DNA of 64,000 nt from Microbacterium sp. Yaish 1 (GTDB taxonomy: Bacteria; Actinomycetota; Actinomycetes; Actinomycetales; Microbacteriaceae). Every line of letters starts with the position of its first letter. Positions within the stretch are counted from its first letter, which is position 1. The DNA lies in assembly GCF_002245215.1 (NCBI RefSeq), contig NZ_NPMR01000001.1, forward strand, positions 372,001 to 436,000. Reading direction: 5' to 3'. A program made the position numbers and the translations under genes. Shown here piece by piece: positions 55,549 through 62,220 of this stretch. A model generated the notes under the pieces. That model ran no database searches and was not told the origin of the DNA. It saw nothing but the letters and a program-made list of their open reading frames with translations.

Positions 55549-55931
55549 GCTGCGGTCGCCAGTTCGCCCGGAACGGGTGCGGCGTCGCCGCCTGTCGGCT
55601 GAACGGGCGCGACCGGAAGCGCACGAGCGATGTCGAAGTCGGCGAAGTCGACGACGAGGCCGGTCGAAGAGGTCGCCGCGCGTGCCATCTCGGTCAGGAG
55701 CGCGGAGTCGAGCTTCTCCATCTCCGCCCCGCTGAAGACGAAGCGGAGCGGGATCGCGGGCTGCAGCCAGATGGTCTGACGTCCCGCGGCGATGTCGGCG
55801 CCGTGACGCCAGGTCAGCGTGAAGCTCTCGGAGCGACGGAGCTTCGTCGCGGTCAGCACCTTGAGGTGCGCGAGCAGGCGGTCCGGGATCTCGATCGACT
55901 CGGTCGCGTTGCCGTAGAACAGCTGGCCCAT
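55545..55931 (-). CDS. DUF7882-like protein
   Basis: A 128-aa protein beginning MGQLFYGNATESIEIPDRLLAHLKVLTATKLRRSESFTLTWRHG, the signature of a family very common in Microbacteriaceae and often misannotated as ATP-dependent DNA ligase. No ligase motif is present. The fold is unknown, with a Pro/Ala-rich tail. It is divergent from a MarR-type regulator across a short A/T-rich region with a palindrome, so it is a likely target of that regulator. Confidence 0.72.
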   Translation of the reverse strand: MGQLFYGNATESIEIPDRLLAHLKVLTATKLRRSESFTLTWRHGADIAAGRQTIWLQPAIPLRFVFSGAEMEKLDSALLTEMARAATSSTGLVVDFADFDIARALPVAPVQPTGGDAAPVPGELATAA

Positions 55932-55984
55932 TGTTGCTCCTCACAGATGCTGGATGACTTGTTCGGAACGCTACTAGGCGGGCA

Positions 55985-56008
55985 AGTATCTCGTCAAGTT
56001 AGATATCT
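55985..56008. promoter_or_regulatory. candidate MarR operator in the divergent promoter
   Basis: AGTATCT-N9-AGATATCT is an imperfect palindrome in an A/T-rich island between the DUF7882 gene and the MarR gene. It could control both directions. Confidence 0.45.
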
Positions 56009-56050
56009 GGTAAGTTAAAACTCACCAACCATGACCGCGGAGGTGTGCAG

Positions 56051-56563
56051 ATGAGCGGCTTCTTCTACGACGACGACCGTCAGCGCGCGACCAGCGCGCT
56101 CGAAGCGCTGCGCCTGTACCAGGCAGCCGAGGCGGCGATGCGACGCCGCACGCGTGAGTCGATGTCGATGGGCGAGAACGAGCTGCTGGTCATCCGGCAG
56201 CTCCTGCGTGCGCAGTCGCGCAACGTTCCCGTGAAGCCGGGAGATGTCGCCAAGTACCTCGGCATATCGTCGGCCAGCACCACGAGCCTGCTCGACCGCC
56301 TGGAATCAGCGGGATACCTCCGTCGCGTGCCGCATCCGAGCGATCGCCGCAGCGTCTATCTGGAACCGACGGAACGCGCCGACGACGAGGTGCGCTCCAC
56401 GCTGTCGGCCATGCACGACCGCATGCATCAGGTGGCCGACGAGACCACGCCCGAGGCGACCGCGGCCGTGATCGACTTCCTCTCGCGCATGCAGGACGCG
56501 GTCGACTCCGTCGAGCCGGCCCCCAGCCTCCAGCGCCAGCGCGGAGCAGCGTCGACCGGCTGA
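56051..56563 (+). CDS. MarR-family transcriptional regulator
   Basis: A 170-aa regulator with winged HTH (VKPGDVAKYLGISSASTTSLLDRLESAGYLRRVPHPSDRRSVYLEPT, the classic MarR recognition helix and wing) flanked by dimer helices. The ATG at 56051 was chosen because GCGGAGGT lies 7 nt upstream. The GTG 6 nt earlier would be too close to that site. It probably represses itself and the divergent DUF7882 operon. The ligand is unknown. Confidence 0.87.
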   Translation: MSGFFYDDDRQRATSALEALRLYQAAEAAMRRRTRESMSMGENELLVIRQLLRAQSRNVPVKPGDVAKYLGISSASTTSLLDRLESAGYLRRVPHPSDRRSVYLEPTERADDEVRSTLSAMHDRMHQVADETTPEATAAVIDFLSRMQDAVDSVEPAPSLQRQRGAASTG

Positions 56564-56745
56564 TCCTTCAGCGTCGGCGCGGCTGGCAGGCCAGCTCGAT
56601 CACCCAGAGGTTTCCCAGACCGGCGATGTTGCGCTGATCGAGCAGGGGGTCTCGAGCCCCGCGATCCGCCCCGCCGGCGCCTAGCCTCGGCTCCGTGAAC
56701 CGTCAACTGCTCGAAAAACGCTTCGGATGCGATGACGATGTCGTC

Positions 56746-57582
56746 ATGACTGAGATCACTGCACACAAGGGCCTCTTCAACGACATCGAGCTGCATGTCG
56801 ACGACACCGGCGGATCGGGTCGCCCGGTCGTGCTGATCCACGGCTGGCCGCTGTCGGCGGAGTCGTGGTCCGAGCAGATTCCCGCGCTCACCGCCGCCGG
56901 GTACCGCGTCGTCGCCTACGACCGCCGCGGCTTCGGACGCAGCGACAAGCCTCGCTCGGGCTACGACTACAACACGTTCGCTCAGGACCTGGCATCCGTC
57001 CTCGACACCCTCGACCTGCGCGACGTGACCCTGGTCGGCTTCTCGATGGGAGGCGGCGAGGTCGCCCGCTACATTGCGAACCACGGTCAGGATCGGTTGC
57101 GGAGCGTCGTGTTCGCCGCCGCGGTGCCGCCGTACCTCGCGCAGACGACCGACAACCCCGAGGGTCCGCTGACGCAGGAGGCCGCCGACGAGATGGAGAA
57201 CGGCCTCCGCGCGGATGAAGCGACCTTCTACGACAGCTTCACGACCGGCTTCTTCTCCGTTGACGGCGAGCTCAAGGTGACGGAGGAGCAGCGCCAGGAG
57301 GCCCTCGCGCTCGCACGCCAGGCCGACCACCACGCGGCGCTGAAGTCGATGGAGGCGTGGGCGACGACCGACTTCCGCCGCGATCTGGCCGCGGTGACCG
57401 TCCCCGCGCTGATCATCCACGGTGACGGCGACGGCACCGTGCCCTTCGAAGGCTCGGGCAAGCGGACCCACGAGCAGCTTCCGGGCAGCGAGCTGGCGCT
57501 CATCGAAGACGCACCTCATGGCCTCAACGTGAGCCACGCCCGCGAGTTCAACGACGCTCTGCTCGCCTTCCTCGCGAAGTAG
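56746..57582 (+). CDS. alpha/beta hydrolase, non-heme haloperoxidase/arylesterase type
   Basis: A 278-aa hydrolase with a complete triad: nucleophile Ser in VGFSMGGGEVARY, Asp in ALIIHGDGDGTVPFEGS and His in IEDAPHGLNVSHA, and the oxyanion loop IHGWPLSAESW. It is closest in layout to the cofactor-free chloroperoxidase/esterase group. The ATG at 56746 gives the usual family length and N-terminus (MTEITAHKGLFNDIELHV). A GTG at 56695 is in frame but has no ribosome site. The 182-bp gap before it shows no gene. Confidence 0.85.
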   Translation: MTEITAHKGLFNDIELHVDDTGGSGRPVVLIHGWPLSAESWSEQIPALTAAGYRVVAYDRRGFGRSDKPRSGYDYNTFAQDLASVLDTLDLRDVTLVGFSMGGGEVARYIANHGQDRLRSVVFAAAVPPYLAQTTDNPEGPLTQEAADEMENGLRADEATFYDSFTTGFFSVDGELKVTEEQRQEALALARQADHHAALKSMEAWATTDFRRDLAAVTVPALIIHGDGDGTVPFEGSGKRTHEQLPGSELALIEDAPHGLNVSHAREFNDALLAFLAK

Positions 57583-57587
57583 GGCTG

Positions 57588-57642
57588 CTACGCACGACGA
57601 TGGGCCGTCCCGCAGCAGCGGCGACGGCCCATCGTGGCGTAG
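57588..57642. terminator. bidirectional terminator between convergent genes
   Basis: Inner 13-bp perfect stem (ACGATGGGCCGTC at 57597-57609, complement at 57623-57635) with an outer 6-bp CTACGC/GCGTAG extension, between the hydrolase stop and the stop of the convergent gene. Confidence 0.8.
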
Positions 57643-57654
57643 AGACCCGAAGAC

Positions 57655-58137
57655 TCAGAGGTCCAGCTTCTCGTTGCGGCCCTCGTAGGTCTCACCGGTG
57701 ATCTTCGACTTGATCAGGCCGATGGCGGTCGCGATGCGTCCGCCGGCACTGCTCCAGTACTCCCCCGAGATCGCGTCGACCCGCAGCAGCGTGATGCGGG
57801 GGTCGTCCGGGCCGTCGGGGAACCAGGCCTCGAGAGTGCTCGACCAGTAGTGTTCGAGGCGAGCGCGGTCGTCGACGATGGTCGCCTCACCGGCGAGCGA
57901 GACCCACGCGTCGTCCTTGCTGAGGGCGACGCCGACGGCGGGCCGCGAGGCCACGTGCGTCGCGACGGACGATCCGCGGTCGACGACGAACCAGAGGTCC
58001 CCGTCGAACTCGGCCTCCTGCACCGTCAGCGGGCGCGCCGTGAGCTTCCCCGATTCGTCGACCGTCGTCACCATGGCGAACCGGAACTCGGGCAGCAGCT
58101 CCGCCAGGATCGCGCGGGGGTCTTCGTTGTCACTCAT
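57655..58137 (-). CDS. pyridoxamine 5'-phosphate oxidase-fold general stress protein
   Basis: A 160-aa FMN-binding split-barrel protein (FRFAMVTTVDESGKLTARPLTVQEAEFDGDLWFVVD, VGVALSKDDAWVSLAGEATIV, WFPDGPDDPRITLLRVD). It matches the general-stress-protein-26 subgroup rather than true PdxH (about 210 aa), so flavin binding is likely but the reaction is unknown. AAGGAG precedes the ATG. Confidence 0.8.
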   Translation of the reverse strand: MSDNEDPRAILAELLPEFRFAMVTTVDESGKLTARPLTVQEAEFDGDLWFVVDRGSSVATHVASRPAVGVALSKDDAWVSLAGEATIVDDRARLEHYWSSTLEAWFPDGPDDPRITLLRVDAISGEYWSSAGGRIATAIGLIKSKITGETYEGRNEKLDL

Positions 58138-58250
58138 CGTTTCTCCTTCGATCTGGCGTGGTCGTCATCCGTGGGTCCAGGCTCGCACCGGGACCAGCCG
58201 TCGGTCGCCGTCTTGACAGCCGACTGGATGCGCGACAGTCGCGCGACCCC

Positions 58251-58442
58251 TCAACCGCCCGAGGGGTTGTCGAGCGGCTGACCGTCGCCATCGGTGGTCA
58301 TGTCGACCTCCCCGCCGTCGCCCTCCGGCGCTGGCTCATCGGGCGCCGCACTCGGGGCACCCGGAAAAGCCGATGCCCCGCCGGTAGCGGTGCCGGTCTC
58401 GATGTCGTCGCCGGGGATGTCGGGACGCTCTCCGTCGCTCAT
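58251..58442 (-). CDS. small acidic protein, function unknown
   Basis: A 63-aa Gly/Pro/Asp-rich protein (MSDGERPDIPGDDIETGTATGG, ending TTDGDGQPLDNPSGG), probably disordered. The ATG at 58442 has GAGGAC upstream, while longer starts read through the promoter. It is similar in style to the protein at 54943. Confidence 0.5.
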   Translation of the reverse strand: MSDGERPDIPGDDIETGTATGGASAFPGAPSAAPDEPAPEGDGGEVDMTTDGDGQPLDNPSGG

Positions 58443-58530
58443 GTGTTCGTCCTCTCGTCGTTGCGTGACCGCGACGCTACGCACCGAGCCGGCGCGGACC
58501 GAGGGTATTGACACGCGGGAGGCACGGATC

Positions 58531-58545
58531 ATCCCGCAGGGGGAT
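58531..58545 (+). promoter_or_regulatory. candidate regulator-binding dyad
   Basis: ATCCC-N5-GGGAT lies 57 nt upstream of the small plus-strand ORF at 58602. A TTGACA -35-like hexamer is at 58508 but no good -10 is at the right distance. Weak call. Confidence 0.25.
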
Positions 58546-58601
58546 GCTTCTCAGCCGATCGACCGACGCGTCGCAGGGCCACCGCTTCGTAGCGTCGAAT
58601 C

Positions 58602-58781
58602 GTGACCGCCGCTCCTCTTTCTCCCCTCGACCGCATCCACCTCGCCGCCGGGCGCGGTCGCGCCCTGGTCGGCTCGATCCTGGGCAACATCGCCATCCTT
58701 GGCATCATCGCCCTAGCCGCGCTCGTGGTGCCGATCGCCGCCGCTCTCGTCTTCGGTCCCGCGCTCCTCGCTCGCCTGTGA
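58602..58781 (+). CDS. possible 59-aa membrane peptide antisense to the SMR gene end
   Basis: A short frame starting GTG (VTAAPLSPLDRIHLAAGRGRALVGSIL) with a long hydrophobic stretch (GNIAILGIIALAALVVPIAAALVFGPALL). It overlaps the last 69 nt of the minus-strand SMR gene, whose C-terminal extension is itself atypical, so only one of the two overlapping ends may be real. G/C-rich third positions favour coding on this strand up to about 58780. Confidence 0.35.
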   Translation: MTAAPLSPLDRIHLAAGRGRALVGSILGNIAILGIIALAALVVPIAAALVFGPALLARL

Positions 58782-59126
58782 CACCCGCGCCGCAGTCGTG
58801 GGCGTGGCCGGAACGAGCTTGAGGCCCATGACAGCGACGACGATGCCCGCGATGAAGACCACCTTGCCCGGCGCGAACGACTCAGCGCCCGTCGCGATCG
58901 ACCAGGTCACCGTCAGCGCCGCACCCACCCCGACCCACACCGCATAGGCCGTACCGATCGGGATTCGCTTCATAGCGCGTCCGAGCCCGAGCATGCTGAG
59001 CAGCAGACCGACGGCGAACACGACACTCGGCGCGGGTTGGCGCAGCCCGTCCGATTCGCCCAGGGCCGTGGCCCAGACAGCCTCGCAGACGGCGCTCGCG
59101 AGCAGGATGATCCAGGCCCGCGCCAC
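58713..59126 (-). CDS. small multidrug resistance (SMR) transporter subunit
   Basis: A 137-aa four-helix SMR protein. The membrane-embedded essential Glu is in ASAVCEAVWATALGESDG, and IPIGTAYAVWVGVGAALTV is the SMR signature. About 30 residues after the fourth helix (VPATPTTAARVSQASEERG) exceed the usual ~105 aa. It follows its partner after one base, so the two probably form a heterodimer of the EbrAB/YkkCD or Gdx-like type exporting cations such as quaternary ammonium or guanidinium compounds. Confidence 0.83.
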   Translation of the reverse strand: MARAWIILLASAVCEAVWATALGESDGLRQPAPSVVFAVGLLLSMLGLGRAMKRIPIGTAYAVWVGVGAALTVTWSIATGAESFAPGKVVFIAGIVVAVMGLKLVPATPTTAARVSQASEERGTEDESGGDRHHERG

Positions 59127-59127
59127 G

Positions 59128-59442
59128 TCAGCTCACCGCCTTGAGGCCGATGACGCAGGCCACCAGCAGCGCGAGCAGGAGGATGCGCGCGACGGAGGCG
59201 CGCTCGCGTCGCGTGATCATGGCCCACGCGACCGTGAGCGTCGCGCCGACGCCCACCCACACGGCGTAGGCGGTGCCGGTCGGCAGCTCTGTCATCGCGA
59301 ACGCGAGACCCGCCATGCTCCCGGCGAGCGCGAGGGCGAACAGCACAGCTGGTCGTTTCCGCCGGAACCCCTCGGATGCCGCGAGCGCGGCGGCCCACAC
59401 CGCCTCGAGGACGCCGGATGCGATCAGGATCACCCATGCCAT
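59128..59442 (-). CDS. small multidrug resistance (SMR) transporter subunit
   Basis: A 104-aa SMR protein of standard length: WVILIASGVLEAVWAAALAASEGF with the essential Glu, LPTGTAYAVWVGVGATLTVAWAM, and four helices. It is the first gene of the SMR pair. The 93 bp upstream up to the next gene contain a short palindrome (GACAG-CTGTC) next to the ATG but no recognisable guanidine riboswitch. Confidence 0.85.
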   Translation of the reverse strand: MAWVILIASGVLEAVWAAALAASEGFRRKRPAVLFALALAGSMAGLAFAMTELPTGTAYAVWVGVGATLTVAWAMITRRERASVARILLLALLVACVIGLKAVS

Positions 59443-59535
59443 GACAGACCTGTCCGAGTCAGTCTTGTCCGATGCGGGTACTGCTCCCTCGTCCGCGGGC
59501 CCGGTCGGGGCCCCGTCTTCCAGCGTAGTCGCAGG

Positions 59536-60393
59536 TCATGGCGCGGGGACGAGGAACAGGGCGTCCAGAAGCCCCGGATTGTGCGCGTGGACGAGGACGC
59601 CGAAGACGACAGCGTCGAAGAGCAGATGCACCGTCACGACGTAGGTGAGTGACCGCGTGCGCAGAAAGATGTAGCCCTGCAGGAGCGCGAAGGGGATCGT
59701 CAGCACCGGACCCCAGGCACGGTACCCGAGCTCCCAGAGGAAGGACACGAACACGATCGTCTGCAGGACGTTGGCCGACACGTCTGCGAAGTGCCGCCGC
59801 AACAGCGCAAAGCAGGTGCAGATGAAGAACAGCTCGTCCCAGATGCCCACGGCCCCCACGCCGACGAAGAGGCGTGCGATGAGGTCGGGGGTGTCGACGA
59901 CCGGCCAGTTCGTGTAGACGCCCGAGGTGATGAAGTAGAAGGGCAGGATGAGCCACCCGAGCACGAGCACGGCGGCGAGCCAGACCCACTGGAACGTTGT
60001 CCAGCGGCCCCCGCCGCGCCAGGGGAAGCGGATGGCGTGATCGCGGTAGACGAAGCGAGACACGAGGTACGGCAGCAGCACCGCACCGCCCAGCGCGAGG
60101 GCGAAACGCAGCATCGCGAGGTTGTCGAGCTCGGCCTTCAGATCGATCAGGCTCACGACGACGAGACCGAGTGCGATGAGCGACAGATCGCGCGCCAGCG
60201 AGGGCCGCGTGTCCTCGCCCACCCGCCATCGATCGACGCCGAGGGCAGCGATGAGGCCGAGCGCGAGCAGCGTCCAGCCGAGCCAGGGCTGCAGCAGCAC
60301 GAAGAACGCCGGCGCGGCGAGGCACACCAGCAGAGCGGGCACGGTGCTCGCCGAGACGATGGGTCGGGCGGCGAGGCCCGGATGCGTCTTCAC
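59536..60393 (-). CDS. CPBP-like intramembrane protease family protein
   Basis: A 285-aa protein with about eight hydrophobic helices. The CPBP pattern is visible near the C-terminus: GIWDELFFICTCFALLRRHF (acidic pair region in variant form, DE instead of EE), FLWELGYRAWGPVLTIPFALLQGYIF and VVTVHLLFDAVVFG (His and Asp). The replacement of the first Glu by Asp makes catalytic activity uncertain. Members include prenyl-CaaX proteases and bacteriocin self-immunity proteins. Function here unknown. Confidence 0.65.
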   Translation of the reverse strand: MKTHPGLAARPIVSASTVPALLVCLAAPAFFVLLQPWLGWTLLALGLIAALGVDRWRVGEDTRPSLARDLSLIALGLVVVSLIDLKAELDNLAMLRFALALGGAVLLPYLVSRFVYRDHAIRFPWRGGGRWTTFQWVWLAAVLVLGWLILPFYFITSGVYTNWPVVDTPDLIARLFVGVGAVGIWDELFFICTCFALLRRHFADVSANVLQTIVFVSFLWELGYRAWGPVLTIPFALLQGYIFLRTRSLTYVVTVHLLFDAVVFGVLVHAHNPGLLDALFLVPAP

Positions 60394-60409
60394 GGCGTCC
60401 GCCCTTCCG

Positions 60410-61159
60410 TCAGGCCGCGTCGGTGCGGCGGTAGGCGAGGTCGCGGATGTCGCGTCCCTTGGCGATGCCCTTGCGTTCGAAGGCCGTCATCACCCGACCC
60501 TCGAACCGCGGCGCCCAATCACCCTCGAAATCGGGCACGAAGCCCGCGGCATCCCCCATCACCTCGCGCATCTGACGCGCGTAGTCCTCCCAGTCGGTCG
60601 CCAGACGCAGCACGCCGCCGGGTTTGATCACTCGCGCCGCCAACGGCGTGAAATCGGGCGAGATGAGGCGCCGCTTCGTGTGACGCGTCTTGTGCCAGGG
60701 GTCGGAGAAGAAGATCCAGAGCTCGTCGACCGATGCGGCGGGCAGCAGGTGTTCGAGCACCTCCGGGGCGTTGGCCTCGACGAGCCGCAGGTTGCGCACG
60801 CCCGCCCGATCGGCGTCGAGCATGGTTCGGGCGAGCCCGGCGCGGAAGACCTCGACGGCGAGAAAGTCCGTCTCCGGCGCGGCTTGCGCCGCCGCGACGA
60901 TGGCATGTCCCTGCCCGGAGCCGATCTCCACGACGAGCGGCGCGCTGCGGCCGAACAGCGCGGCGGGGTCCACCTCCGAGCCCGGCCGGACGCTCAGAAC
61001 GGCCTGATCGCGTTCGACGGGGATGTTGTAGAAGTCGCCGAGCTGGTTCCAGGCTCGCTCTTGTCCGTCACTCATCCGCCCGCTGCGACGCGCGAACGAC
61101 ACGGGCCGCTCACGGTAGCGGGGTTCGTCACCGGTGTCGGGCACGTCGGTCTGCGGCAT
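60410..61159 (-). CDS. trmB: tRNA (guanine-46-N7)-methyltransferase
   Basis: A 249-aa SAM-dependent enzyme making m7G46 in the tRNA variable loop. The SAM-binding motif is PLVVEIGSGQGHAIVAAA and the family block is LWIFFSDPWHKTRHTKRRLISPDF, with the C-terminal TAFERKGIAKGRDIRDL. The ATG at 61159 gives MPQTDVPDTGDEPRYRERPVSFARRSGRM, the usual N-terminus of actinobacterial TrmB. Confidence 0.93.
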   Translation of the reverse strand: MPQTDVPDTGDEPRYRERPVSFARRSGRMSDGQERAWNQLGDFYNIPVERDQAVLSVRPGSEVDPAALFGRSAPLVVEIGSGQGHAIVAAAQAAPETDFLAVEVFRAGLARTMLDADRAGVRNLRLVEANAPEVLEHLLPAASVDELWIFFSDPWHKTRHTKRRLISPDFTPLAARVIKPGGVLRLATDWEDYARQMREVMGDAAGFVPDFEGDWAPRFEGRVMTAFERKGIAKGRDIRDLAYRRTDAA

Positions 61160-61206
61160 GGGTCCAGGGTATCGAGCGGTCGGAGCGCCGTGAGCCGCGC
61201 GTTCGG

Positions 61207-62040
61207 TCAGGCCGTGACGAAGTCGATGAGCTCCTCGACGCGGCCCAGCAGCGCAGGATCGAGGTCGCGGTACGTGCGAACAGATCCGAGGATCCGCTGC
61301 CACGCGTGCGCGATGTCTGCCTGGTCCTCGGCGGGCCAGCCGAGGGCTCGGCAGACGCCGGTCTTCCACTCGATTCCGCGCGGCACCTGCGGCCACGCGC
61401 GGATGCCGACGGCCTCGGGACGGACGCACTGCCAGACATCGATGTGAGGGTGCCCGACGATCTTGAGATGAGCGCCGTGCGGACCGCGCAGGATCTGCTC
61501 CGCGATGCGGGTCTCCTTCGAGCCCGGGACCAGATGGTCGACGAGCACTCCGTAGCGACGCTCAGCGGACGGCGGCTCGTCTCGGAGAAGGTCCGCCAGC
61601 AGGTCGATCCCCTGCAGGTACTCGACCACGACGCCCTCGACGCGGAGGTCGGCACCCCACACCTTCTCGACGAGCTCGGCGTCGTGTCGTCCCTCGACCA
61701 GGATGCGCGACGCCCGTGCGACGCGCGCCCGCTGCTGCGGCGCCACGAATGAGCCCGAGGCGGTCCGCAGCCGCCCGGCCGGCTGCGCGGCCTTCGGCGC
61801 CACGAGCTTGACCGGATCGCCGTCGACGAGGAAGCCGCCCCCGAGCGGGAACAGTCGCACCTTTCCGAGGCGGTCCTCGAGCTCGACGTTTCCGCCGCGG
61901 ACGGCCACGACGGCACCGCAGTAGCCGTCCGCCGCGACCTCGACGACGAGATCGGGATCGGCGGGCACCTCGGGCACGACCTTGCGTCCGGCATCGCGCC
62001 AGCCCGCCGCGAGAACATCCGTCCCGTACCTGTCGTCCAT
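61207..62040 (-). CDS. DUF3097 family protein
   Basis: A 277-aa actinobacterial protein starting MDDRYGTDVLAAGWRDAGRKVVPEVPADPDLVVEV, with an N-terminal beta domain. A Toprim-like segment follows (RILVEGRHDAELVEKVWGADLRVEGVVVEYLQGIDLLADLL, with conserved Glu and a later VLVDHLVPGSKE), then HPHIDVWQCVRPEAVG. The pattern of acidic residues suggests a nuclease-type metal site, but the function is unknown. It is widely conserved in the phylum. Confidence 0.85.
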   Translation of the reverse strand: MDDRYGTDVLAAGWRDAGRKVVPEVPADPDLVVEVAADGYCGAVVAVRGGNVELEDRLGKVRLFPLGGGFLVDGDPVKLVAPKAAQPAGRLRTASGSFVAPQQRARVARASRILVEGRHDAELVEKVWGADLRVEGVVVEYLQGIDLLADLLRDEPPSAERRYGVLVDHLVPGSKETRIAEQILRGPHGAHLKIVGHPHIDVWQCVRPEAVGIRAWPQVPRGIEWKTGVCRALGWPAEDQADIAHAWQRILGSVRTYRDLDPALLGRVEELIDFVTA

Positions 62041-62220
62041 GCTTCCTCCCGCCTCGGGCCTCACCAGCCGCGGGCCAGCGTAACCGCGGCCGTTCGCGTC
62101 GCCGGGTATCCGCGCCGCGATTCCGCTGCCCGCCGATTCACAGTCCCGGCATAGGCTCGGACGCGACGCCCTCAATAGAGTGGAGACGAGGCCGGTCCTC
62201 CGACCTCGGAAGGGGAACGG

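Noticed and set aside
59443..59535. Possible guanidine riboswitch before the SMR pair
   Set aside because: Short GGACG and GACAG/CTGTC elements are present but the paired ACGR hairpins or a ykkC-type core could not be found.
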